This document shows, piece by piece, positions 8,518-17,506 of a DNA stretch of 64,000 bases; the first letter of the stretch is position 1, and each line of letters begins with the position of its first letter. The DNA is taken from the NCBI GenBank assembly GCA_958295835.1, contig OY282378.1:1691001-1755000 (forward strand). Reading direction: 5' to 3'. Source of the DNA: an uncultured Gammaproteobacteria bacterium (GTDB lineage Bacteria > Pseudomonadota > Gammaproteobacteria > HK1). Under the pieces are notes generated by a model, which saw only the letters and a list, made by a program, of their open reading frames with translations, was not told the DNA's origin and did not search any database. Both the position numbers and the translations under genes were made by a program.

Positions 8518-9069
8518 CTGAAATGCTGCCTGTGCGGCATGCGCGCCGGGACCAACCCAAGTCCCAACGATATCCGATGGGTGTCATAACTCGCTGAAAT
8601 TAAATGAGTTTCATTCGTAGTCATACGGACAACAACACCGCCATTCCCGAGCCAGCTCTTCTGGAGTCCGTCCGGTGCGAACCAGCTCGACCCTCTGGCG
8701 CCGGAAGGCCGGCGGGTACGGCGGTCTCGATTTCGGCATGGTGGATGCCTCCTCCCCAAAGGGTCAGGTGTCCACGAAATCGGGCCAACTCCACAGCGAC
8801 CGCGTCTCCCGACTCGTAGGGCTCATGCAAGGCGTCCTCGCCGGGCGCAGTGCCACGGCCGCCGTCGCGCATGCGCCCGAGACGGTGCGCCGGACCGCCC
8901 CCACGGCCACCGAGTAGCCACCGGGCCTCAGCAGCCGGCCGGCTGCGGGTCGCCGACCGGCGCCCGGATGCTCAACGGCCGCGTCTCCCGACACTCGAAG
9001 TGTTCATGCAGGACGCGACCGCAGGCGCCGCCGCCGGCTTCCGCCCGGTGCGCCGGCTCCCCGCAACGC
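8518..9069. other. no gene recognised; contains a short dispersed repeat
   Basis: About 550 bp between the RTX remnant and the GntR gene. No reading frame here shows a recognisable motif or good start. At 8719-8746 lies a 28-nt segment that recurs with one mismatch at 32421-32448. Two stretches (around 8795-8890 and 8960-9055) share GGCGCGTCTCCCGAC-like and CCGGTGCGCCGG-like words, hinting at a degenerate duplication. Probably a decayed continuation of the remnants to its left. Confidence 0.4.
8719..8746. repeat. 28-nt dispersed repeat, copy 1
   Basis: Identical to 32421-32448 except for one base (T/A) in the middle; the shared core includes TCGGCATGGTGGAT. The second copy directly abuts another shared word, also found beside an IS3 remnant at 56220, so it is probably debris of an IS end. 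Confidence 0.6.
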
Positions 9070-9750
9070 TCAGAGCAGCTCGCGGATGTCCTGCTGCCGG
9101 CGTGTGATGTACGCCTTCATGGCGAGCTCCGCCTCGTTGGGGTTGCGCCGCCGGATCGCGCCGGCGACGCCGCGGGTCATCTCCTCGTGCGAGCGCGCGA
9201 TGGAATGCCAGCCCCCGATCTTCTTCGAGATGAAGAACCACAGGCGCAGGTGGAGGTTGAAGATCCGCGGGATGACCTCCGCGAGGTAGACGTTCTGCGC
9301 AGCCCGCGCCAGCACCTCGTAGAACAGGCGATCCATCACGACGTAGGTGTCGATGTCGTCGCGCTCGGTCGCCGCGACGAGCGCCTCGTGCAGCGAGGTG
9401 AGGTCGTCCATCTCGGCCTCGCTCGCGCGGGTGGCCGCGAGCCGTGCGGCGTGGCCGTCGATCAGCGCGCGAAACTCGTAGATCTGCTGCACGCTGGTGG
9501 CGCTGATCTCGGAGACGAACATGCCGCGCTTGGGCACGTGCACCACCAGGCCCTCTCTCGCCAGCCGCTGCAACGCTTCCCGCATGGGGGTGCGGCCGAT
9601 CTCGAAGCGCTCGGTGAGCGCCTTGTCGGCGAGCACCTCGCCCGGCGCCAGATCGAGGCGGGTGATCTCGCGCACGAGCCGCTCGTACGCACGTTCGGCG
9701 AGCGAGCGGGGCGCCGCCTCGTGCGCTGCCGCGAGCTCGCCGACGGTCAT
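9070..9750 (-). CDS. GntR-family transcriptional regulator, FadR/FCD subfamily
   Basis: A 226-residue protein. Residues ~15-80 form the winged helix-turn-helix of GntR regulators (LAERAYERLVREI, then FEIGRTPMREALQRLAREGL as the recognition helix with the invariant R-x-P-x-R-E-A-L). Residues ~90-215 are the all-helical FCD effector-binding domain, with DRLFYEVLARAA and a histidine-rich helix end (SIARSHEEM) that in this family helps bind a metal and a carboxylate ligand. It lies at the promoter-distal end of the minus-strand corrinoid gene run, 172 bp beyond the COG0523 gene. It is a plausible regulator of that locus responding to a small organic acid; ligand and operator are not visible. Confidence 0.85.
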   Translation of the reverse strand: MTVGELAAAHEAAPRSLAERAYERLVREITRLDLAPGEVLADKALTERFEIGRTPMREALQRLAREGLVVHVPKRGMFVSEISATSVQQIYEFRALIDGHAARLAATRASEAEMDDLTSLHEALVAATERDDIDTYVVMDRLFYEVLARAAQNVYLAEVIPRIFNLHLRLWFFISKKIGGWHSIARSHEEMTRGVAGAIRRRNPNEAELAMKAYITRRQQDIRELL

Positions 9751-9922
9751 ACGGACTCCAACGCGTGTGCCGTGGCCATCACTCTCCTACCGTTCGAATC
9801 CCGGACCGAGGTGTCGAAAGATGATGGACGCCGGGACAGGCCAGGACCGCTTCCACCACTCGCACTGCACGCAGCGCGGCCATCGGTCGGACCTGCCGAC
9901 CGCGCCGCGAGCACCGTGCCCG

Positions 9923-11020
9923 TCATACCGGCCCGGCCACCCGCGCCGCGAACACCGCGGATTCGACCGCCGGCCGGTCGAGGTCCTGCCCGATCACCAC
10001 GAGGTAGGGACGCTCACGCGCGCTCGCGCCGCTCAGCTCGAGCTGCCCCATCGTGAACTGGAGCAGGCTCGGCGTGCCGTCAACGGTGAGAAAGCCTTTC
10101 GCGCGCCAGACGTTCCCGGGCATCGACGCGAATGCGTCGGCCAAGCCCTCGCGCGAGAACTCCCCCGGGGCGTCCATGACGAAGGACTCGGCCGGCGCGT
10201 GGGCATGAGCGTGGCCGTGATCGTGTTCCCGGTCCTCGCTCCGGTCCTCGTTCCGATCCCGATCGGAGTCCCGGCCGTGGACCCGGTCGTGGTCCTGATC
10301 CTGGTTCGGACCCGGAGCAGGGTCATGCCCGTGATCGCCGCCCTGATCGTGTCCGTGACGGTGATCGTCGTGGTCATGCCGGAGATGGCCGCCCGCCTCC
10401 GCCTTCATCTGCGCGAGCAATTCGCTCTCGGGGCCGTCGAGCAGCAGCGAAAGGTCGGTGTCGCCCTGCTCGGCGAACAGCAGCACCGCGTCGGGGTTGA
10501 TCTCCCGCACCGCCGCCCGCGCCTCGTCGAGCGTCTCGCCGGTGGCCAGATCGATCTTGTTCAGCACCAGCACATCCGCGTTCTCGACCTGTTCCTCGTA
10601 GAACTCGCCGAGCATCTCTTGCAGGCGGGTGAACTTCGGCGCATCCACGACGGTCACGAGCGGGCCGACGTCCAGCTCCCCCGCGAGCTTCGAGTCGTTC
10701 AGATCCTCCAGCATGTCGCCGGGCGAGGCGACGCCGGTGGCCTCCACCACGATCTGCTCCACCCCGGCCTTCTCGCGCAGCTCCTCCACCGCGCTCATCA
10801 GCGACCCGCGCAACGTGCAGCACAGGCACCCCGACGTGAGCTCGACGAGGTTCACGTTGCTGCCCGCGATCACCTCCCCGTCGACCCCGACCTCTCCGAA
10901 CTCGTTCACGATGACCGCCATCGGCCGCTCGCCGCCGCGCTCGCCCAGGATGCGCCGCACCAGCGTCGTCTTGCCCGAGCCGAGGAACCCGAACAGGAGG
11001 TTGATGCGCACGCCGCTCAT
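9923..11020 (-). CDS. COG0523/CobW-family metal-chaperone GTPase with His-rich insert
   Basis: A 365-residue G3E GTPase. P-loop GFLGSGKTTL at residues 11-20, the metal-binding GCLCC motif at 64-68, Walker B region VVEATGVASPGDML, and NKID guanine-specificity motif. Between the GTPase and the C-terminal CobW_C domain sits a long His/Asp-rich stretch (~residues 215-270), typical of zinc- or cobalt-handling members. The start overlaps the activase stop as ATGA, so the two are translationally coupled. By context it may deliver a metal or assist cobalamin loading of the corrinoid enzymes, but family members also serve zinc homeostasis. Metal specificity cannot be read from sequence. Confidence 0.8.
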   Translation of the reverse strand: MSGVRINLLFGFLGSGKTTLVRRILGERGGERPMAVIVNEFGEVGVDGEVIAGSNVNLVELTSGCLCCTLRGSLMSAVEELREKAGVEQIVVEATGVASPGDMLEDLNDSKLAGELDVGPLVTVVDAPKFTRLQEMLGEFYEEQVENADVLVLNKIDLATGETLDEARAAVREINPDAVLLFAEQGDTDLSLLLDGPESELLAQMKAEAGGHLRHDHDDHRHGHDQGGDHGHDPAPGPNQDQDHDRVHGRDSDRDRNEDRSEDREHDHGHAHAHAPAESFVMDAPGEFSREGLADAFASMPGNVWRAKGFLTVDGTPSLLQFTMGQLELSGASARERPYLVVIGQDLDRPAVESAVFAARVAGPV

Positions 11021-12957
11021 CCCGCCGCCGACCTCGCATTCCCCGCCGCGCGCTCCGACCGGTCGGAGCGCGGTCCCTCGAAGGCCATTCCATCGACGAA
11101 GATGTCCTGGAACTCCGGGTGCGTGGCGAGCGCCACGTGCTCGATGCGATGCACGAGCTCCTCGGCGCGGATGCGCTCGCGCTCGCTCAGGAGCGCCATC
11201 TGCGCGCCCAGGTGCGCGGCGTTGCCGACGTAGGTGATCCGGTCGCGGGGGAGGCGCGGCAGCAGCCGGATCGTCACCGCGCTCTCGATGTTGATGTAGT
11301 TGCCGAAGCCGCCGCAGAGCATGAGCTCCGCGAGGTCCGCGTCCCCGATGCCCATCACCCGCTGGAGCATGACGATGCCGGAGTAGATGGCGCTCTTGGC
11401 AAGCTGGAGCTGGCGGACATCGCCCTGCGTCAGGGTCACGTCTTCGCCCTTGCCCGCGTCGGCGTCCCAGACCAGCACGAACTCGGCGCCGGTTCCGGTG
11501 GTGCGCAGCCTCGCCCCCACCGCGGCGGGAAGCCGGTCCCGGTGGCGCGGGCGCATCCGTCCGCTCGCATCCATCACCCCCGCCCCGACCATCTTCGCGC
11601 AGGCGTCGATGAGGCCGGACCCGCAGATGCCGGCCGCGGGCGCCTGCCCGATCACCCCGCAGTGCACGTCGTCGTCGATCCGCACGTCCTCGATCGCGCC
11701 CATCGCGCCGCGCATGCCGTGGCGGATCTGCGCCCCTTCGAGCGCCGGGCCGGCCGGGGCGGAGCAGGCCATGAGCCGGTCCTTCGAGCCCATGACCACC
11801 TCGCCGTTGGTGCCGATGTCCACGAGGGCGCGCAGCGCGCCGCTTTCGTGGATCCGGGTGGCGAGCACGCAGGCCATGGTGTCCGCGCCGACGAAGCCCG
11901 CGACGATCGGCAGCAGGCAGACCTGCGCGTTCGGCGCGGCCTTCAGCGGCAGCTCGCCGGCCGCGACGACGAGGCCGTCGCTCACCGCCGGCGCATAGGG
12001 CGCGAGCCCCACGTACGTCACGTCCACGCCGAGGAAGACGTGGTGCATGCAGGTGTTGCCGACCACCACGATCTTGTAGACGTGGCCGGGGGAGACGCCG
12101 GCGTTCGCGCACGCCTCCTTGATGAAGCCGTTGACCGCGTTCAGCACCTTGGCGCGCAGGGTGACGAGCTTCTTCTCGTCGAACTGCGCGTAGGCGATGC
12201 GCGACATGAGATCGCCGCCGTAGACGGTCTGGGGATTGACGCTGCCGACCGCGGCGAGCTCCTCGCCGGTCTCCAGGTGCATCAGCGTTCCGACGATGCT
12301 GGTGGTGCCGATGTCGAACGCCATGCCGTAGGCGTGCTCCGAAGCGTCCCCGGCCTCGACGTCGATGACCTGGCGGTTGAACGTGGTGACGGTGAGCGCG
12401 CCGCGCCGCTTGCGCAGCTCCTGGGGGATCTTCCGCATCACCGCGAGGGGGACGCGCCGGTCGGGCGGGGGATCGACGGCCGCCAGCACCTCCGCGAGGT
12501 CCGATGTCTGGTGGTGCTCCTCGCGCGGGATGTTCGAGACGACGACGTGTTTCTTCACGCCCGAGTCGAGCGTGAAGCCGGCGCCGTCCATGACCGCGGC
12601 GCCGGCCGGACCGGCCCCGGTCAGGATCTGGTGGCCCGCCTCGGACTTCGGCGGCAGGGCCATGACCTCGCAGGCGGTCACCGGGCGCGTCTGGCAGCCG
12701 AGCCGGAATCGCTCCTGCACCTCCTCGTGACCGAGCTGGAGGGTGTCCTGCATGGTGGCCGGGGACACGTCGCCGGAGAGGATCTTGCAGCGGCAGCTTC
12801 GGCAGCGCCCGCGCGCGCCGCACGTGGCGTCCATGCCGACGCCCGCCGCCTGCGCCGCGTCGAGCAGCGAGGCGCCGCGCTCGATACGCACCCGGCGCAC
12901 CGCCCGCCCGCCATCGGGAGCGACGAAGCCGACTTCGACGAGGCCCGACTCCGGCAT
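11017..12957 (-). CDS. corrinoid reductive activase, [2Fe-2S] ferredoxin + ASKHA ATPase (RamA/RACo-like)
   Basis: A 646-residue protein. Residues ~1-95 are a plant-type [2Fe-2S] ferredoxin domain with ligands C46-x5-C52-x2-C55 and C88. After a linker (~100-215) comes a DUF4445/ASKHA ATPase: GMAFDIGTTSIVGTLMHLET (phosphate 1), VVVGNTCMHHVFLG, ALVDIGTNGEVVMGS (phosphate 2), CSAPAGPALEGAQI and CGSGLIDACA. Such proteins use ATP and a low-potential electron to return Co(II) to Co(I) in corrinoid proteins. ATG 12957, 5 nt after the corrinoid-protein stop, is taken as start; GTG 12972, overlapping it, is the alternative. The last ~18 residues are a poorly conserved Arg/Ser tail. It serves the adjacent corrinoid protein and perhaps also the second one at 22.4 kb. 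Confidence 0.85.
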   Translation of the reverse strand: MPESGLVEVGFVAPDGGRAVRRVRIERGASLLDAAQAAGVGMDATCGARGRCRSCRCKILSGDVSPATMQDTLQLGHEEVQERFRLGCQTRPVTACEVMALPPKSEAGHQILTGAGPAGAAVMDGAGFTLDSGVKKHVVVSNIPREEHHQTSDLAEVLAAVDPPPDRRVPLAVMRKIPQELRKRRGALTVTTFNRQVIDVEAGDASEHAYGMAFDIGTTSIVGTLMHLETGEELAAVGSVNPQTVYGGDLMSRIAYAQFDEKKLVTLRAKVLNAVNGFIKEACANAGVSPGHVYKIVVVGNTCMHHVFLGVDVTYVGLAPYAPAVSDGLVVAAGELPLKAAPNAQVCLLPIVAGFVGADTMACVLATRIHESGALRALVDIGTNGEVVMGSKDRLMACSAPAGPALEGAQIRHGMRGAMGAIEDVRIDDDVHCGVIGQAPAAGICGSGLIDACAKMVGAGVMDASGRMRPRHRDRLPAAVGARLRTTGTGAEFVLVWDADAGKGEDVTLTQGDVRQLQLAKSAIYSGIVMLQRVMGIGDADLAELMLCGGFGNYINIESAVTIRLLPRLPRDRITYVGNAAHLGAQMALLSERERIRAEELVHRIEHVALATHPEFQDIFVDGMAFEGPRSDRSERAAGNARSAAG

Positions 12958-12962
12958 CCCGC

Positions 12963-13670
12963 TCAGGCCCACGCTTCCCGCGGCTGCTTCACCAGCGCCA
13001 GCGCGAGTTTCACCGCCTGCACCGCGTCACGGCCCCAGCCGTCGGCTCCGCATTCGTCGGCCCACTCCTGGGTGGTCGGCGCACCGCCGACCAGGATCTT
13101 CACCTTGCCGCGATGCCCGGCCTTCACGAACTCCTCGATCGTCACCTTCTGGTAGTAGACGGTGGTGGACAGCAGGGCCGAGAAGCCGACCAGATCCGCC
13201 TGCTCCGCCCGCGCGGTCTCGATGAACCGGTCCGGGTGCACGTCGGTTCCCAGGTTGATGACGTTGAAGCCGGCGTTCTCCAGCATGATCGTCACGATGG
13301 ACTGGCCGATGTCGTGCATGTCGCCGAGCACCGTGCCCATCACGAACGTGCCCACCGGCTTCTCGGCCTGGGCCGCCAGCAGGGGGCGGATGAGCGCAAG
13401 CCCCGTCTTCATCGCGCGGGCGGTGATCAGCATCTCCGGGATGAAGATGATCTGCTCGCTGAAGCGATCGCCCTGGAGGGTGAATCCGGGGAACAGCCCG
13501 TCGTCGAGGATGGTCCGCGGATCGATGTTCGCCTCGATCGCCTGCTCGACGCGCTCGTGGGCGTATCGGTGGTCCCCTTCCTCGACCGCCTCCCACAGGG
13601 TCTGCCATTCCCAGCCCTCGGGGGCGCGCGCCTCCCAGCCCTCGGGGATCTGAAGCACCGGCTCGGTCAT
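12963..13670 (-). CDS. methyltransferase corrinoid-binding protein 1
   Basis: A 235-residue protein with the two-domain layout of MtaC/MtmC-type proteins: an N-terminal helical cap (~20-100) and a Rossmann-like B12-binding domain. The lower-ligand motif is GDMHDIG with H119 as the cobalt ligand, followed by a VGFSALLSTT serine loop and ILVGGAPTTQEWADECGADG, the GG motif. It shuttles a methyl group as methyl-Co(III) between a substrate methyltransferase and the folate methyltransferase. It sits upstream of the activase gene and downstream of a UroD-like methyltransferase. The N-terminus carries a repeated PEGWE motif instead of the usual start of the cap. Confidence 0.88.
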   Translation of the reverse strand: MTEPVLQIPEGWEARAPEGWEWQTLWEAVEEGDHRYAHERVEQAIEANIDPRTILDDGLFPGFTLQGDRFSEQIIFIPEMLITARAMKTGLALIRPLLAAQAEKPVGTFVMGTVLGDMHDIGQSIVTIMLENAGFNVINLGTDVHPDRFIETARAEQADLVGFSALLSTTVYYQKVTIEEFVKAGHRGKVKILVGGAPTTQEWADECGADGWGRDAVQAVKLALALVKQPREAWA

Positions 13671-13869
13671 GAGTCACCTTCCTCGTTCGAGACTCCGGGA
13701 TGGCGAACCGCCCGCCCGTGACGGCTTCCGGGCTCGGGGAGAGATGAGCCCCCGGCGAATCACGGATTCCGATTCACTCGATGCGTGTTCGCGGCAGTGC
13801 GTCACGATTCGCCCCCCTGTGCGCCGGCATCCTTTGTCCCCCTCCGTCTCGACCCGCAAGGAGAGCCGG

Positions 13870-13888
13870 TCGAGGCGAGGAGCCTCGA
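13870..13888. other. intergenic hairpin between UroD-like and corrinoid genes
   Basis: TCGAGGC and GCCTCGA pair perfectly around the 5-nt loop GAGGA. It lies 37 bp after the UroD-like stop (minus strand) and is not followed by a U-run, so it is more likely an RNA-processing or stability element than an intrinsic terminator. Confidence 0.3.
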
Positions 13889-13924
13889 TTCGCACGCCGG
13901 CGCCGTATCGTCCGCAAGCGTCAT

Positions 13925-15094
13925 TCAATTCAGCGGGTACTTCCCGTAGACGCCGAAGTCCCGCTGCGCCTCCAGCATCGTGAAGATGTTCTGGACCGGC
14001 ACGTCGGCGAGGATGTAATGCGATGGTGAGAAGATGTACCCGCCGCCCGTCGCGAGGTGCTTCATCACGTCGCATACCCCCTGGCGGACCGCTTCGACCT
14101 GCCCGCGGGGCAGCAGGCGCTGCACGTCGAAGCCGCCGACCAGCGCGATGTCCGCGCCGTGCTTGCGCTTGATCTCGGCCTGGTCCTTCAGGCCCCCGGT
14201 GGGCTGCATCAGCCCGGAGAGGTGCACGCCGAGCTCCACCTCGTCGCCGAGGATCGGGGAGTAGTCCCCGCAGGAATGGAGCTTGATGAAGATATCCGGG
14301 TTCTCCTTCCGGAACGCGTTGAACATCGACTCGAACCGCGGCCTGGCCAGCTCGCGCCACTGCTTCGGCGAGACCATCATCGACTGCTGCGCGCCGACGT
14401 CGTCGCCGACCCGGATCATGTCCACGCCCATCCGGATCGCGTTCAGACCGAGCTCGGTGTAGTACTGGGTGAGCCCGTCGAGCACCCCCTCGATCAGCTC
14501 GGGCTGATCGAACATGTAGAGGAAGAAGTTCTGGGTGCCGACGATGTGCGCGTAGGCGGCCTCGATCAGGGTCGAGGACAGATCGACGATGATGAAGTAG
14601 TCGTCCTGGTACCGATCGCAGATGTCCCTGATCGGGGCGAGCATCTCCTGGTCCGCGGGATCGGGCCACTCGTAGCTCTTGAACTCCTCCAGCGACGTGA
14701 TGGGATGGTGCTTGGGGAAGTTCTCCGGCACCACCTTCGCCGGCCCCCAGAATTCCTGGGTCTTCGCGAACTCCTCCTGCTCCTCGGGGGTGCGGCCCTT
14801 GAGGCCGCTCTTTCCGTAGCCCACGCCGAAGTGGTTGAACCAGGTCTCGCCGATCGCGATGGGGCGGTGCGAGAAGTCGGCGTTGATCCCGATCTGGTAG
14901 ATGATGGCGTCGTTGCCGAGCCTGAGCTCCAGCGCGGGGTTGTGCTTGCGGCCGGTGCCGGCGTCGGTGATGCCGTACACGCGCGCGAGCTTCTCCTTCG
15001 CCTCGTGCTTCATCCGGTAGAGCAGCGGCACGCGGTCCACGGGCTCGTGGCGCAGGGCGCGGGTGAATCGTTCGCGGGGCAGCAGTTCCTTCAT
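13925..15094 (-). CDS. UroD-like corrinoid methyltransferase 1 (MtaA/CmuA family)
   Basis: A 389-residue member of the uroporphyrinogen-decarboxylase superfamily used as zinc methyltransferases. RFTRALRHEPVDRVPLLYRM is the family's N-terminal signature; KLHSCGDYSPIL supplies the zinc His-x-Cys pair (H273, C275); GGGYIFSPSHYILADVPVQN matches the C-terminal barrel end. These enzymes move methyl groups between a substrate and a cognate corrinoid protein, here probably the product of the next gene downstream, 254 bp away. True heme-synthesis HemE is unlikely: it lacks the HSCG motif and would not sit in this neighbourhood. The methyl donor is unknown. Confidence 0.85.
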   Translation of the reverse strand: MKELLPRERFTRALRHEPVDRVPLLYRMKHEAKEKLARVYGITDAGTGRKHNPALELRLGNDAIIYQIGINADFSHRPIAIGETWFNHFGVGYGKSGLKGRTPEEQEEFAKTQEFWGPAKVVPENFPKHHPITSLEEFKSYEWPDPADQEMLAPIRDICDRYQDDYFIIVDLSSTLIEAAYAHIVGTQNFFLYMFDQPELIEGVLDGLTQYYTELGLNAIRMGVDMIRVGDDVGAQQSMMVSPKQWRELARPRFESMFNAFRKENPDIFIKLHSCGDYSPILGDEVELGVHLSGLMQPTGGLKDQAEIKRKHGADIALVGGFDVQRLLPRGQVEAVRQGVCDVMKHLATGGGYIFSPSHYILADVPVQNIFTMLEAQRDFGVYGKYPLN

Positions 15095-15188
15095 CGGGGG
15101 GTGTCCTCCATCGTCGTCGGGGGGCGTGGCTTTCGCTTCCGGTCTTCTATTTCACGTCTTCTGCTTGCGCGGGCCGCGCCACCGCCCT

Positions 15189-16193
15189 TCACTTCTTCCG
15201 CTTGCGCAGGCCGCGCTGGTACTTGAGGTACTTAACGGAATACTCGTCGGCGCCGGTCAGGGCGTTGGCGGCGAATCGGAACCCGTCGAAGTCGGCCGGC
15301 GGATTCATCAGGGGGTCCAGCATGGCTGCGTCGCACCCGGCCTGGATCGACAGGGTGACGAAGGTCTGGTTGAGGAGCTTGCGGTTGGGCATCCCGAACG
15401 AGACGTTGCTGTGCCCGCCGAAGATGTGCACGTCGGGGTACTGCTCGCGGAGCGCGCGCACCGCGTCCAGATAGTGCCCGCCGAACTCCGGGCCGGCGCC
15501 CACGGGGAAGACCAGCGCATCCAGGAAACGGTCCTCCGGCGGGATGCCGCCGTCATCCATCATCTCCATGCACCGGACGAGGTTCTCCACCCGCTCGGCG
15601 GCGTTCTGCGGCATACCGGCGTTGCCGCTGGCGTTCGCGAACAGGATCGCGTCCCGCTCCTTCGCGATCCCGACCAGCTCCTGACGGCCGTTCTCGAGGT
15701 TGAACGAGTTGATGGCGGGCCGGCTCTTCGAGCCGTCATGGGCTTCGAGCCCCGCGTAGATGGTCTTCGAATCCGACGAGTCGATGGCGACGATCGAGTC
15801 GGTGATCGACTGTGCGGTCTTCACCAGGAACCCGATCCACTCGTAGCGCTCCTCCGGATAGACCGACATCTCGTCCACGCAGAGATCGATGATGTGCGCC
15901 CCGGCCCGCTCCTGGGCCTTGATCGCATAGGTGATGTAGTCGAAGTCCCGGTTGCGCAGCGCCTGCGCGACGTGCGGAATCATGAAGCTGTTGCGTTGCG
16001 CCGGGTCCTCGGGGATGACGCCGGTGCAGTCGAGGAGCTTGCGGGCGCCGTCGAGGTCGGTGTAGGCGATGCCCGTCCTGCCGTCGATCTCCTGCACGCG
16101 CGGGCTCGTCGCCTTGATCTTGCGCGTGGCGTTGAAGTTCTCGCCGATGATGATGATGCGGTCGCTCGGCAGACCGCGAGTTTGCTTCGGCAT
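15189..16193 (-). CDS. pterin-binding methyltransferase, methylcorrinoid:tetrahydrofolate type (MeTr/CmuB/MtvA-like)
   Basis: A 334-residue TIM-barrel protein of the dihydropteroate-synthase-like family. IIIGENFNATRKI opens the barrel, AGAHIIDLCVDEMSV is the pterin-site aspartate strand, IVAIDSSDSKTIYAGL and SRPAINSFNLENG follow, and IFGGHSNVSFGMPNRKLLN matches the conserved (G)xSNxSFGxP loop of methyltetrahydrofolate:corrinoid methyltransferases. It should transfer methyl from the corrinoid protein to tetrahydrofolate (or the reverse). It lies 94 bp upstream of the UroD-like gene. The Lys/Arg-rich C-terminal tail (RGLRKRKK) is unusual but harmless. Confidence 0.85.
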   Translation of the reverse strand: MPKQTRGLPSDRIIIIGENFNATRKIKATSPRVQEIDGRTGIAYTDLDGARKLLDCTGVIPEDPAQRNSFMIPHVAQALRNRDFDYITYAIKAQERAGAHIIDLCVDEMSVYPEERYEWIGFLVKTAQSITDSIVAIDSSDSKTIYAGLEAHDGSKSRPAINSFNLENGRQELVGIAKERDAILFANASGNAGMPQNAAERVENLVRCMEMMDDGGIPPEDRFLDALVFPVGAGPEFGGHYLDAVRALREQYPDVHIFGGHSNVSFGMPNRKLLNQTFVTLSIQAGCDAAMLDPLMNPPADFDGFRFAANALTGADEYSVKYLKYQRGLRKRKK

Positions 16194-16384
16194 GAGTCGT
16201 TGTTCCGTCAGTCTCGTCCACCACGACGAAGAATGGTTCGTGTTTCCGTCCCCGATCCCGGCTCTCGGCGGCGCAGAAAGGCGGCCGCCCTGCCGTTGGT
16301 CGATGCCGCGTCAGCCCGGATGCCTTGCCGGCTTGCCACTCGGCGCCTCCGCGCAAGACGTAAGGCCGCCACCACGGATCGCGT

Positions 16385-17185
16385 TCAAGCCGCCGGCCGG
16401 GCCGGGCCGGCGGCTCGCAATCCGTACAGTCCCGAGCGCGACATCTTCGGGAGCATCGCGCCGCTTTCGAGCACGGTGACCGGGGAAACCTCCTCGCCGA
16501 GCACCCTGAACAGTCCGGCCTGCTCCTCCAGCCCCCAAGGCGCCATCTCCCGCCCCACCCGGTACGTGTAGCCCGGCCCCATCCGCCGGGTGAGCCGCAG
16601 GCCGACCGTCTCGCAGTCCGCCTTGAGCCGTTCCGAGAACTGGCGCGTGACCGACTCGACGGCAAGCCAGCCCGCGGTGTCGAGCAGCAGCGCCACGACC
16701 GGATCGTCGGCGGCCATCAGCTCGTCGATTCGCCGGTCGATGGCGGCTCCCGCGGTCATCGCGAAGACGACCAACGATTCGCATTCCCCGAGGAAGCGCT
16801 CGAATGCACCGCACTCGAAGCGCTCGCTGCCTTCGAGCGGCGACCGCTGGTGCGGTCGCTTGGCGATTCCGTTGCGCGGAATCGCGGGCGCTCCGGTCAG
16901 CGCCGTAGACGGGCGAGGAACAGTCTTGTTCCATACAAGCTCGAGAACCGCCCCACTGCATGCCGCAATCGCGACCCGCCGGTAACCCACCTCGCCCTCG
17001 ACGATCTCACGGGCGATCTCCGCCGCCTTCTCCGCCGCCCGGCGGATCGGCCTGCGCACCCGCCCCATGTCCCGGTAGCCCTGGATGCGCAGGATACGGT
17101 CGGTCCGCACGTCCACCGGTCCGGCATGAAACCGTCCTGCCTCGTTCGGCGCCGGCAGGCGTGAATCAACGGTGGTCATCGTCAT
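16385..17185 (-). CDS. MetH activation-domain-like protein
   Basis: A 266-residue protein from ATG 17185 (ATG 17179 is also in frame). The segment VVFAMTAGAAIDRRIDELMA, then LLDTAGWLAVESVTRQFSER and the Gly/Tyr-rich region GPGYTYRVGREMAPWGLEEQ, match free-standing proteins related to the vitamin-B12-dependent methionine synthase activation domain. That domain binds SAM for reductive methylation of cobalamin. MSRSGLYGLRA near the end fits the terminal S-x-S-x-x-Y-G motif. Its job is probably accessory to the corrinoid proteins here (reactivation or conformational control). The start lacks a visible Shine-Dalgarno sequence and is preceded by an AT-rich promoter-like stretch, so the mRNA may be leaderless. 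Confidence 0.65.
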   Translation of the reverse strand: MTMTTVDSRLPAPNEAGRFHAGPVDVRTDRILRIQGYRDMGRVRRPIRRAAEKAAEIAREIVEGEVGYRRVAIAACSGAVLELVWNKTVPRPSTALTGAPAIPRNGIAKRPHQRSPLEGSERFECGAFERFLGECESLVVFAMTAGAAIDRRIDELMAADDPVVALLLDTAGWLAVESVTRQFSERLKADCETVGLRLTRRMGPGYTYRVGREMAPWGLEEQAGLFRVLGEEVSPVTVLESGAMLPKMSRSGLYGLRAAGPARPAA

Positions 17186-17506
17186 GCGACAGAATATTAT
17201 CAATATATTCTTGGAATACAATCGGGACGTTGCCGGATCGGCGATTCCGGCCAAGCCCGGAAACGCCTGTCGAGCCACCACGACCGGACGCCTGGACGGC
17301 AGGGAAGGCCGCCGGTAGAGAAGGCCGCGAAATCCCGATGACACGACCGTGTCCGGGACGTTGGCGGGAATTGCCGTTGCCGGACATGAGGGAGTGCACG
17401 GACACGCGGCGATTGCGCCGGACCACCGGGGCATGGCCCGCGCGCGCCGGCCGTCGGCGATGTGGACTGCCGAGGATCCGGCACCGGAACGATGCCGGCG
17501 GTCTTC
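17186..17506. other. intergenic region, no gene seen
   Basis: About 320 bp between two minus-strand genes. It contains the AT-rich promoter-like patch next to 17185. The remainder is GC-rich with open frames that show no motif and no plausible ribosome-binding site. Confidence 0.5.
17191..17220 (-). promoter_or_regulatory. candidate promoter for the MetH-activation-like gene
   Basis: A sharply AT-rich 30-bp patch in GC-rich DNA. On the minus strand TTGTAT and TAATAT are spaced 16 bp, with TAATAT only 8 nt before ATG 17185. That position would give a leaderless transcript. A related word (GTATATTCC then GATATAT) occurs at 17851-17873 upstream of the neighbouring minus-strand gene. Confidence 0.3.

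Noticed and set aside
13870..13888. Hairpin as an intrinsic terminator
   Set aside because: No U-run on either strand after the stem, and genes downstream belong to the same functional set.
13925..15094. Heme-pathway uroporphyrinogen decarboxylase (HemE)
   Set aside because: HSCG zinc motif and corrinoid neighbours identify the methyltransferase branch of the superfamily.
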